From Hymenobacter amundsenii (GTDB taxonomy: Bacteria > Bacteroidota > Bacteroidia > Cytophagales > Hymenobacteraceae), in NCBI RefSeq assembly GCF_002204745.1, contig NZ_NIRR01000030.1, positions 1-50,774 on the forward strand: DNA of 50,774 nt, written 5' to 3'. Under the pieces are notes generated by a model. The model worked only from the letters and a program-made list of their open reading frames with translations. It made no database searches and had not been told where the DNA came from. Positions 26,242 to 33,788 of the stretch are shown in pieces (the stretch's first letter is position 1; each line of letters begins with the position of its first letter). The position numbers and the translations under genes are program-made.

Positions 26242-26841
26242 ATGAACTTCCTGGCCCACCTGCTGCTCTCCGGCTCGCCCGCCGCTACCCCCAACTACGC
26301 CGATATCGTGGTGGGCAACTTCGCGGCCGAAGCCGTGCGGGGCCGGGCCGGCCTGCTGGCTTACCCCGAGGCCGTGCAGCGCGGTATTCGCCTGCACCGC
26401 TTCATCGACTCGTTTACCGATGCTCACCCGGTAGTGCGCCGCACCACCGCCCGCCTGCGGGCAGCCGGCCTGGGCAAGTGGGCCGGCGTGGTGTCCGATA
26501 TGGGCTACGACCACCTGCTGGCCCGCGACTTCGCCCGCCACCATCCCGCCGAGCCGCTCCCGCAGTTTGCGCAGCGCCAGTACCAGTTGCTCCACCAGCG
26601 TCGCGCCGAGCTGCCCGAGCGCCTGCAGCACCTGCTGCATTACATGCGCCAGGGCGACTGGCTCAGCGGCTACGCCCACCCCGAAGGCCTGGAACAGGCT
26701 CTATTGGGCCTCAGCCGCCGTGTACCCGCCGGCGCCATCATGGCCACCGGCGCGGCCGCATTTCTGGCCGAATTGCCCGCGTACGAGGCCGATTTCGCGG
26801 AGTTCTGGCCGGAGTTGCGGGCGGGGGTGGAGGGAATCTAA
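26242..26841 (+). CDS. ACP phosphodiesterase (AcpH)-like protein
   Basis: The 199-residue protein begins MNFLAHLLLSG. It contains VVGNFAAEAVRGR, GIRLHRFIDSFTDAHPVV and MGYDHLLARDF, the His/Asp motifs of the DUF479/AcpH family. AcpH removes the 4'-phosphopantetheine arm from acyl carrier protein; Bacteroidota members are usually annotated this way by similarity only. The start at 26242 is chosen since the family begins with MNFLAH and the frame opening at 26200 adds 14 unlikely residues. Confidence 0.85.
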   Translation: MNFLAHLLLSGSPAATPNYADIVVGNFAAEAVRGRAGLLAYPEAVQRGIRLHRFIDSFTDAHPVVRRTTARLRAAGLGKWAGVVSDMGYDHLLARDFARHHPAEPLPQFAQRQYQLLHQRRAELPERLQHLLHYMRQGDWLSGYAHPEGLEQALLGLSRRVPAGAIMATGAAAFLAELPAYEADFAEFWPELRAGVEGI

Positions 26842-27001
26842 TGAGTGCCCTTCACTTTATAGGGAAGCCTACAAGCAAACCCCCGCCCAATTCTTCGCCC
26901 GAGTTCCTATCTTCAGCCCGCAGTAAACTTGTTTATCACCTCCCCGCCTGAACTGTCCGGTCTTTTGGGGATACTATAAAGGGCATTTTACTTCCTTAGC
27001 T

Positions 27002-27559
27002 ATGAATAAGATACCATTTTGGGGTGTGGCGCTGTGCCTATTAGTGAGCTGCAAGAAAGAAGGCGTTGATTTACTACCGAAAGCCACCCAGGAGGGCAAA
27101 AACACGGCGGGCTTTCTGGCCGATGGCAAAGCCTTCACCCCGAATAAGGGCGGTGGGTTTGTGTCGGGGACAAATCCGGTGAATGGCTACCGCGAGAAAA
27201 CTAAAATAGGAACCGTACTAGCTGTATCCTTTTCGGATCGTCGCGGTCAGCGGCAAGAGGGGCTGGGCATTCGTCTGCTAAACGTACGTCAGCCGGGTAC
27301 ATACGTGCTTGAGGAGCAACAGACCATTATTTTGGCCAACCAATCGCCTGGTTATCTGGTGTATTACAGTGACTTGATTGACCGGGAGGCCGTCTTCTAT
27401 TCCGGGCCCGGTGATCCGGCGACGGTCACGATTACCCGGCTCGATACGATCAACAACATCGTTTCCGGCACCTTCGAGGCAGTTCCGCGCGAGAATGGCG
27501 GCTCCCGCACGGTGCAGATCACGAAGGGTCGGTTCGATGTAAAATACGACCGCAAATAA
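27002..27559 (+). CDS. Lipoprotein, DUF6252-like
   Basis: The 185-residue protein starts MNKIPFWGVALCLLVSC, a lipoprotein signal with Cys at residue 17. The mature protein has the block GKNTAGFLADGKAFTPNKGGG, which is typical of small Bacteroidota lipoproteins in the DUF6252 group. It ends in beta strands (IVSGTFEAVPRENG, VQITKGRFDVKY) of the same type. The function is unknown. The 160-bp gap before it (26842-27001) holds a possible partial repeat around the two TTTATAG/CTATAAAG words but no clear promoter. Confidence 0.8.
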   Translation: MNKIPFWGVALCLLVSCKKEGVDLLPKATQEGKNTAGFLADGKAFTPNKGGGFVSGTNPVNGYREKTKIGTVLAVSFSDRRGQRQEGLGIRLLNVRQPGTYVLEEQQTIILANQSPGYLVYYSDLIDREAVFYSGPGDPATVTITRLDTINNIVSGTFEAVPRENGGSRTVQITKGRFDVKYDRK

Positions 27560-27659
27560 TCCTGAATTTTTCCACGTCGTAATTTATCCCTGGCAAAGGG
27601 AGTAGATATTTTGAGCACATCACCCATCCAGTGCTCAAGCCGAAGTTTCATCTGCGGCA

Positions 27660-27850
27660 CTAAGCAGCCTCCAGAATAAATTCAGCTGGGATATGCAGCG
27701 TCTGGTAGATCTTCTTTGCCAGCTTCATATTCAGGCTGGTTTTGCCGTTGAGCAGGTCGCTGAAGCGGCTGGCCGGGATGTCGAGTTTACCTTACCATAC
27801 TCAGCATAATTGCCGGTAAACAGCAGATGAGAAATCCTGACCTTATCAGC
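27660..27850 (-). pseudogene. HigA-like XRE antitoxin remnant, frameshifted by a 5-bp duplication
   Basis: On the minus strand the DNA from about 27850 reads KVRISHLLFTGNYAEYGK. After a break it reads LDIPASRFSDLLNGKTSLNM and IYQTLHIPAEFILEAA, ending at TAG 27660-27662. The second part is the helix-turn-helix and tail of a HigA-type antitoxin ('S.LLNGK..LN...AKK...L.IPAEF.L'). The break coincides with GGTAAGGTAA; removing one GGTAA copy gives AEYGKLDIPASRFSD in one frame. There is no start codon, and the upstream end runs into the helicase gene in another frame. It is an inactive fragment. Confidence 0.7.
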
Positions 27851-29915
27851 CCGCCAAACACGCCGTCAGCTCGCCCGAATACGTGAGCGTGAGCTCGTGC
27901 ATGGCCCGGGTGCAGGCCACGTAGAGCATGCTTTTATCGACTTCCGTTTTATAGTGGTGGGCGGAGGCGAAGGGCACGATAACCGCATCGAATTCCAGCC
28001 CCTTTGCTAAGTGGGCCGTGGTGATGATGGCGCCTTCCTTGAAGACCGTGGATTCCTCCGTGAGCAGGTACACATCCGGGGCTTGCAGTGCCTGGTACAC
28101 CGCCTCGGCCTGCCGCAGGGTTTTGCAGATGATGCCCAGCGACTGATTACCGGAGCTATTGAACGCGGCCAGCAACTCCCCGATTTTGGCCAGCTCCTCG
28201 GTTTGGTTGGCGCAACGTAGCACGGCGGGGGCGGGGCCGTGCCGCTCCAGCGGAATGATGTGGGGATTGGGCGTGATGCGCTGGGCGAAGGCGGTAATCT
28301 CGACGGTGGAGCGGTAGCTGCGGTAGAGCTTCACGATGTCGGCCTGCGGGAAAACCCGCTCGATGGTTTCGGCCGACGAGGCGCTGTAGGGGTTCACCGT
28401 CTGGCTGACGTCGCCGAGGATAGTTTTGCGGCCCGGAAACAGGCGCGAGAGCACGGCGTACTGCACGGGCGTGTAGTCCTGCATTTCGTCCACCAGCAGG
28501 TGCTTCACGTGGTCGTAGGTGCTGATGCCCTCCAGGCGCAGGCGCAGGTAAATCAGGGCAAACACATCGGCATACTCTAGGTGCAGGCTGTGGTCGAGGC
28601 GCAATAGCTCGGGCCGCCCGATCCAGCAGTAGAAGTCTCGGTAGAGGTCGGCCACGTTGTTGAACCGGAACAGGCGGTTTAGCGCCTCCCCGACGGTGGA
28701 TTTCTCCCGCCCGCTCAGCTTGCGGCCGGTGGCGTTGCGCACGTGGGCCCGTACGTCGTCGGCTACCAGCGCAAACCGCTTCAGCAGCGGCACCCGATGG
28801 TAGGCCCGGAGCTTGGTCTGCACGAAAGCGGCCGGTACCACGGTGGAGCCAATTCGCAGGTCCGAGAAGGTGAGGTAGTTGTTCTCGACGTGCAGCAGGT
28901 ACTTGTTGAGCTGGCTGAGAAACTCGAACGACGATTTAAAGCGGATGCGCTCAATAAAGGCCGCGTCGTGCGCGTCGAGCAAGGCCGATACCTGCTCGAA
29001 GAAGGTCTGGAACGAGTATCGGCTGTCGAGCAAATCAGCCGCCAGTTCCTCCATGCCCAGCTCCGGAATGTGCTCCTCGCCCAGCTCGGGCAGCACGTTG
29101 GAGATGTAGTCGGCAAATACCTTGTTGGGCGAGATGATGAGAATGTCGTTGGCCCGGATGGTTTCGCGGTAGCGGTAGAGCAGAAAGGCAATCCGGTGCA
29201 GGGCAATCGACGTTTTGCCCGAGCCGGCTACCCCCTGAATCACCATCACCGAGGCCGTTTCGTTGCGGATAACGGCGTTCTGGTCGCGCTGAATGGTGGC
29301 GACGATGTTCTTGAGCTTGTCGTCCGACGACTTGGCCAGCTCCCGTTGCAGCACGTCGTCGTGGATGTTCACGTCGCTGTCGAGCATGAACTCCAGGCGG
29401 CCGTCGCGGATTTTATACTGCCGCTTGAGTTCAATCGCGCCTTGCTGCGGGCCGGCCGGGGTGGTGTAGGAGGCGGCTCCCAGCTCGAAATCGTAGAACA
29501 TGGAGGCGATGGGCGCCCGCCAGTCGAAGATCAGGTTGCGGCGGCGCTGTTCATCGAAAAACGAATGCACCCCAATGTATATCGGAGCGGCGGCCTGCTT
29601 ACGGGCCGCGAAATCGATGCGGCCAAAGTAGGGCGACTGGCCCAGCTTGAACAGCCGGCGCTTGCGGCCCACGGCGGCTTCGCCCGTAAAGGCCATCCGG
29701 TTAATGGACTGCCCGGCGGCCACCATATCGGCCTCATCCATGCCCGACTGGTGCTCGTGGATGTACTCCTTCTTCTCCCGCAACTCGTCGGAAAACTGCC
29801 GCACCGAATCATCGACCCGCCGAATGGCCAGCGTGAGCTGCTCTTTAATTTCTTCCAGGTACTCTTTTTCTTCTTGCAGCGTGGCGTTCATGGCGGGCAG
29901 TAGGTCGGGCATCAT
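27846..29915 (-). CDS. HelD-like UvrD/Rep superfamily 1 helicase
   Basis: The roughly 689-residue protein has an N-terminal coiled-coil (EEKEYLEEIKEQLTLAIRR). A region with DWRAPIASMFYDFE follows, then Walker A VIQGVAGSGKTSIALHR near residue 227, HLLVDEMQDYTPVQYAVL (motif II) and FDAVIVPFA with MLYVACTRAMHELTL (motifs V/VI). This is the HelD family layout, which in other bacteria strips stalled RNA polymerase from DNA. The ATG pair at 29915/29912 or ATG 29891 are the likely starts; the frame opens at 30050, where the residues are not family-like. The gene is alone between the HigA remnant and an AT-rich SUFU gene. Confidence 0.88.
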   Translation of the reverse strand: MMPDLLPAMNATLQEEKEYLEEIKEQLTLAIRRVDDSVRQFSDELREKKEYIHEHQSGMDEADMVAAGQSINRMAFTGEAAVGRKRRLFKLGQSPYFGRIDFAARKQAAAPIYIGVHSFFDEQRRRNLIFDWRAPIASMFYDFELGAASYTTPAGPQQGAIELKRQYKIRDGRLEFMLDSDVNIHDDVLQRELAKSSDDKLKNIVATIQRDQNAVIRNETASVMVIQGVAGSGKTSIALHRIAFLLYRYRETIRANDILIISPNKVFADYISNVLPELGEEHIPELGMEELAADLLDSRYSFQTFFEQVSALLDAHDAAFIERIRFKSSFEFLSQLNKYLLHVENNYLTFSDLRIGSTVVPAAFVQTKLRAYHRVPLLKRFALVADDVRAHVRNATGRKLSGREKSTVGEALNRLFRFNNVADLYRDFYCWIGRPELLRLDHSLHLEYADVFALIYLRLRLEGISTYDHVKHLLVDEMQDYTPVQYAVLSRLFPGRKTILGDVSQTVNPYSASSAETIERVFPQADIVKLYRSYRSTVEITAFAQRITPNPHIIPLERHGPAPAVLRCANQTEELAKIGELLAAFNSSGNQSLGIICKTLRQAEAVYQALQAPDVYLLTEESTVFKEGAIITTAHLAKGLEFDAVIVPFASAHHYKTEVDKSMLYVACTRAMHELTLTYSGELTACLAG

Positions 29916-30283
29916 TAGCCCCAAAGGTCCGCGCAAATTCTGGCTTCCCGAAACGTGGGGGTGGTTATGGCGCGCGCCGGTCTGCGGCCTGTCGTGTGTC
30001 CGCCGGAATTGAGCTGGCGGTCGTGTTCTACTACTAGCGGTAGCTGACAATTATCTACTGGGGAAATGCTGGCTGCTGTTGCCACAAAATTTCTGGTGCA
30101 AATGATCGAATGGTGAGAGTAATATGAGGGGTAATTCTAGCAAGGGAGAGCAATGAAGTGAGTCTGATGGGTGACGTAATTCCCATACCGGATCTTGGAA
30201 TAAGATTTATAGATATATGACCTACGAAGTGCTTATGGCAACGACCAATTGTTCATTCAGCCGATAAATCATAGTTTAGCATC

Positions 30284-30829
30284 ATGAAAGTATATGAACA
30301 TATGGAAATGTATTTGGGTAAAATCGCTCAAGGATGGAAACCAGAAGCAAGTACAATGGGCATTCAGGCTTCTATGTTCTTAGACACTCCCCATGATGAA
30401 GTCAATACCTATTCTACTTTAGGAATGAGCGACTTTAAACTTGATATAGGTGGAAAATATGTGAGGCAGGAATTGATTTTTGGTGCTAACAGATCAGTGC
30501 CAGCTGATGGTATAGTTTCCTTTTTAACAAGTTTTGCAGAAGGGGTAGTTAAAAGCAAAAGAGGCTTACTACGTGGTGAAGTAGTTTCCGGAAAAAAACT
30601 ATTTACTGGCACCGAATGCACGGGAGTTTATTGCAGTAACCCAGTGTTTTGGGAAGACGAATTATCCTCTTTCGAGTTTTCAAATCCCCCGACTGTTTTT
30701 GTATGGCTTATGCCTATTTTGGAAAAGGAGGCTAATTATATAAATAAAAAAGGGTGGAGTGATTTTGAAGATTTACTTGAAAGTGTCGAATGTGATTTTT
30801 GGGATTTAAATAGAAAAAGCTGTGTTTAG
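30284..30829 (+). CDS. SUFU-like protein, orphan immunity candidate
   Basis: The 181-residue protein is encoded by strikingly AT-rich DNA, unlike the rest of the window. Its second half contains VFVWLMPILEKEANYINKKG and then WSDFEDLLESVECDFWDLNR, which matches the C-terminal pattern of the suppressor-of-fused (SUFU) fold. Bacterial SUFU proteins often serve as immunity proteins for polymorphic toxins. No toxin is next to it. The upstream 233 bases (30051-30283) are also AT-rich and hold no recognisable gene, which suggests that both came in by transfer. Confidence 0.7.
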   Translation: MKVYEHMEMYLGKIAQGWKPEASTMGIQASMFLDTPHDEVNTYSTLGMSDFKLDIGGKYVRQELIFGANRSVPADGIVSFLTSFAEGVVKSKRGLLRGEVVSGKKLFTGTECTGVYCSNPVFWEDELSSFEFSNPPTVFVWLMPILEKEANYINKKGWSDFEDLLESVECDFWDLNRKSCV

Positions 30830-30896
30830 GTTCGCAATTATATCGGTTTCACCCAACCCAGACCATTTAAAAATAAAGATTATCCTCAAAAATAAA

Positions 30897-30920
30897 AAGC
30901 GGGGCCGTAAGGCCCCGCTT
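30897..30920. terminator. Two-way terminator between the SUFU-like and FKBP genes
   Basis: A 10-bp perfect stem (30897-30906 with 30911-30920, loop GTAA) has an A-rich left flank and a CTCGTTTT right flank. It can end transcripts from both the plus-strand gene (stop 30829) and the minus-strand gene (stop 30947). Confidence 0.8.
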
Positions 30921-30946
30921 CTCGTTTTCTGACAACTGACAAATAA

Positions 30947-31462
30947 TTAGTGCTGGTGGCCACCTTCGCCGTGGACGTGGCCGTGGTCCGTTTCCTCAGC
31001 CGTGGCTTCGCGGACTTCGGCTACGGTGCCGTCGAAGTGCATGATCATGCCGGCCAGGGGGTGGTTGAAGTCCATTTTCACGGCCGAGTCGCCGATTTCG
31101 AGCACTTTGCCCTGCATGTGGTGACCCTGGTTGTCGGCCATGGGCAGGAAGTTGCCTACCTGCAGCATCTCGGCATCCAGCTGGCCGTCGATTTCGAAGA
31201 CGTTCTTGGGGATTTCGACTACCGCCTGCTCGTCGTATTCGCCGTAGGCCTGCTCGGGGGTGAGGCTGAAGCTGAACGCGTCGCCGGCGTTTTTGCCGTC
31301 GAGCTGGCGTTCGAACTCCTCGGGCAACCCGCTCTGGCCGAACAGAAACACCATGGGCGCCTCGGTATCGGTCGATTCTACGAGTACTTTTTCCTGGTTT
31401 TCGTCGGTTACGCTCAGGTCGTAAGTGATGGTAACGACTTTATTGGGGCTGATCTGCGTCAT
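30947..31462 (-). CDS. SlyD-like FKBP-type peptidyl-prolyl isomerase
   Basis: The 171-residue protein speeds proline isomerisation and may act as a chaperone. The FKBP domain is interrupted by an insert-in-flap, as in SlyD. It shows VTITYDLSVTDENQE, the core LPEEFERQLDGKNAGDAF, LTPEQAYGEYDE and FNHPLAGMIMHFDGTV. The tail DHGHVHGEGGHQH is His-rich and probably binds nickel or zinc. ATG 31462 is chosen because MTQISPNKVVTI starts the fold. An exact TAnnTTTG box lies 25 bases upstream. Confidence 0.92.
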   Translation of the reverse strand: MTQISPNKVVTITYDLSVTDENQEKVLVESTDTEAPMVFLFGQSGLPEEFERQLDGKNAGDAFSFSLTPEQAYGEYDEQAVVEIPKNVFEIDGQLDAEMLQVGNFLPMADNQGHHMQGKVLEIGDSAVKMDFNHPLAGMIMHFDGTVAEVREATAEETDHGHVHGEGGHQH

Positions 31463-31486
31463 GGAATTTCGGGGAAGAATGAAGGG

Positions 31487-31494
31487 CAAAAGTA
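31487..31494 (-). promoter_or_regulatory. Bacteroidota -7 box (TACTTTTG) of the SlyD-like gene
   Basis: On the minus strand, TACTTTTG at 31494-31487 matches TAnnTTTG exactly and lies 24 bases before the start codon. A TTTG at 31524-31521 could be the upstream element but at 26 bases it is farther than usual. Confidence 0.5.
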
Positions 31495-31672
31495 CTAATT
31501 GCTAGTTACGGAAATACTGGCAAAAAAGTGTCCAAAAGGGGGAAACAGACTCGCAAACCCGCTATTGCCACTCTGCAAAATTTGGGGATTTAAGGAAATT
31601 TACCAAGCTCCACTATAACCAAATACATTTTAATCTAGTTTTAATGGCTGTATAATTCAACTGATTCATTAC

Positions 31673-32341
31673 ATGTTATCTTGCTTTTCTAATACTTCTC
31701 CGGCAGTTACTTTTCGCTCCCTGCTTTGCGCCGGAGCCCTATGCGCCCTCACCACTTTTTCGGCCCAGGCCCAGCGTCGCGCCCGGCCCGCCGCCGATAA
31801 TATGGGCACGACGCCCGTAAATACGGCTACCGCGCCACCCGCCCAAACTGGCCTCAACTACCGCAACCCCGCCGCCGACGACCGGATTCCGATGGAAGCC
31901 GCCAAGCGCGACGCCGTAGCGAAGGAAATGGAGGCTACGGTGGTGGAGCTGCTCGAACTCTACCACGATGCCAAGCAAAGCCACTGAAACCTGCGCGGCC
32001 CGCTCTACTACCAGCTCCACGAGGCCCTGCAGGGCTACGCCGAAACCTACCTGCACTACACCGATATCCTGGCCGAACGGTCCCTGCAAGTCGGCCGCCC
32101 CATTGATGGGCGCACGCCCGTGGTGGCCAGCCAGGCCAACCTGGACGCTTTTCCCGGCGGTTTCCTCGAAGACCGCCAGGTGCTCGACCTGATGAGCACC
32201 CGCGTAGACATCGTGGCCAAGCGGGTCCGCGAGCGGATTGAGCGGGTGGGTAAAATCGACGAAACGACGTCGAACCTGCTGCAGGAGTTGAGCTATGCCC
32301 TCGATAAGCAGGCGTGGCAGCTGCGGGCAACCCAGCAATAA
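31673..32341 (+). pseudogene. Exported Dps-like ferritin, interrupted by an in-frame TGA
   Basis: One reading frame of 222 codons runs from ATG 31673 to TAA 32339-32341 with a single TGA at 31985-31987 (codon 105). The N-terminus has a Sec-type signal (SLLCAGALCALTTFSAQAQ). The rest matches Dps: LELYHDAKQSH, stop, NLRGPLYYQLHEAL, then YTDILAERSLQVG. Dps has Trp in the motif HWN, so TGA replaces TGG by one base. The presumed ferroxidase ligands H104, H116, D131 and E135 are spaced 12, 15 and 4, exactly as H51, H63, D78 and E82 of E. coli Dps. Dps takes up iron and consumes peroxide, normally in the cytoplasm; the signal peptide here implies a periplasmic form. It is near catalase. It could be a pseudogene, a base-call error or a readthrough gene. 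Confidence 0.85.
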
Positions 32342-32355
32342 TTACTGTTGGCTAA

Positions 32356-32402
32356 CGCAAAAAGAACGTCATGCCAAAGTTTGGCATGACGTTCTTTTTG
32401 CG
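32356..32402 (+). terminator. Perfect 23-1-23 hairpin after the Dps-like gene
   Basis: Arms 32356-32378 and 32380-32402 are exact reverse complements around one base at 32379, and the right arm ends CTTTTTGCG. It starts 14 bases after the Dps stop and ends 45 bases before the next start. It shares AAAAGAACGTCATGC-type words with the palindromes at 24513 and 44394, so it may be a repeat used as a terminator. Confidence 0.8.
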
Positions 32403-32447
32403 GTGCATTTTGTTCGTTTCTTCTTCCTTTCTTTTACAGACTTCTTT

Positions 32448-33602
32448 ATGAAACACCTGCTGCCCCTGGCGCTGAGTGCCGCCGCGCTGCTGGCCGGCTG
32501 CCAGTCGAACACCAACCCGGCCGAAACGGCCACCACGCCGCCGCCGACCGATACCACGGCCGCTGCCCCGGCCGATACCATGGGCGTGCCCGCCGGTTCC
32601 ATCCCAACCATCGGGAGCCCGCAGCTGCTGTTCACGCTGCCCGACACCCACAACACCCCCGACGGCTTGGCCCTGGGCCCCGGTGGGCGCATTCTGCTCT
32701 CGGTGCCCAACATCGCCAACAACAGCTATCCGGCCTCTATCGTGGAAATCGTGGGCAACGAGTACAAGCCCTTCGCCAGCAACCTGCCCGTGGAGCCCAC
32801 GACTAAAAAGGCCGCCCCGATGGACCTGGCGTTCGGACCCGACGGCCACGTGTACTACGCCGAAAATCAGTACGAAAACAGCAAGAAATACGTGTCGCGC
32901 CTCATGCGCATCAATATGCAGGGCGGGCGGCCAGGCAAAATTGAAACCGTGGTGGATAGCTTTGCGCTGGCCAACGGGGTGGTCTGGAAGGGCAACTTGC
33001 TCTACGTCACCGACAGCCAATGGGACCTGCCCGGCAACAATAAGGGCTCGGCCGTGCTGCGTTTCACGCTCGAGGAGCTCAAAGCAACCGGCGGGCCGCT
33101 GCACCTTCAGCCCAAAACCCGCGACCCGCACGTGCTGGCCATGTTCACGACCAACGTGAACGAAACCGGCGTGGATAACGGGGCCGACGGCATCGACTAC
33201 GACAGCCAGGGTAACCTGTACACCGGCTCGTTCGGCGACGGGACGTTCTACAAAATGACCCTTAAGCCCGACGGCACCCTGGGCCGCCAGGAAGCCATGG
33301 CCCTGACCGGCGACAAAATTACCTGCATCGACGGCTTCGTGATTGACCGCGCCACCGACAAGGCCTACGTGACGGGTGCCCGCCAGAACGCCATTTTCGT
33401 GGTCGATCTGAAGACTAATAATGTTACGATCCTGGCCCAGAACCCCGATACCGACGGCGCGGGCGGCAAAATTGACCAGCCGGCCGAGGTACTGCTCAAG
33501 GGCAACCGGCTCTACATCAGCAACTACGACAACCCGGTGAAGCACTTCGTCAATACAAAGTCAGACGCGCCGCACACGGAATCGTATGTTGATTTGCAAT
33601 AG
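32448..33602 (+). CDS. SMP-30/gluconolactonase-like beta-propeller lipoprotein
   Basis: The 384-residue protein starts MKHLLPLALSAAALLAGC, a lipoprotein signal with Cys at residue 18. A Thr/Pro/Ala linker (about 19-50) precedes a six-bladed propeller with repeated motifs such as TPDGLALGPGGRILLSVPNI, MDLAFGPDGHVYYAEN, GIDYDSQGNLYTGSFGDG and GFVIDRATDKAYVTGARQ. The fold is like SMP-30/Gre and NHL propellers, which hydrolyse lactones or bind ligands; no catalytic residue could be assigned with confidence. ATG 32448 is chosen for the signal peptide. Confidence 0.82.
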   Translation: MKHLLPLALSAAALLAGCQSNTNPAETATTPPPTDTTAAAPADTMGVPAGSIPTIGSPQLLFTLPDTHNTPDGLALGPGGRILLSVPNIANNSYPASIVEIVGNEYKPFASNLPVEPTTKKAAPMDLAFGPDGHVYYAENQYENSKKYVSRLMRINMQGGRPGKIETVVDSFALANGVVWKGNLLYVTDSQWDLPGNNKGSAVLRFTLEELKATGGPLHLQPKTRDPHVLAMFTTNVNETGVDNGADGIDYDSQGNLYTGSFGDGTFYKMTLKPDGTLGRQEAMALTGDKITCIDGFVIDRATDKAYVTGARQNAIFVVDLKTNNVTILAQNPDTDGAGGKIDQPAEVLLKGNRLYISNYDNPVKHFVNTKSDAPHTESYVDLQ

Positions 33603-33788
33603 GGGCATGTGGAGGCGCAAAATGCTCAGAACAAGTGGTGCTTCCGCTCAACTTATTGGTATGGTGCAGCGGCAGCTGAGCTTATTAACATGATGATAAT
33701 GAAACTGCTGGTGAGTGTTTTGTCCGCTATCATCTGCTCCGTATCGGAGTTTTCCTTCCTTTTCACCCTTTCACTGTTACCCTGAATT

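Noticed and set aside
27397..27659. Minus-strand frame starting near 27660 (MKLRLEHWMGDVLK)
   Set aside because: The first 30 residues look protein-like, but most of the frame lies opposite the DUF6252-like gene and no family was recognised.
31985..31987. TGA read as selenocysteine in the Dps-like gene
   Set aside because: The family has Trp at this position, not Cys, and no SECIS-like hairpin is evident. A point change from TGG is simpler.
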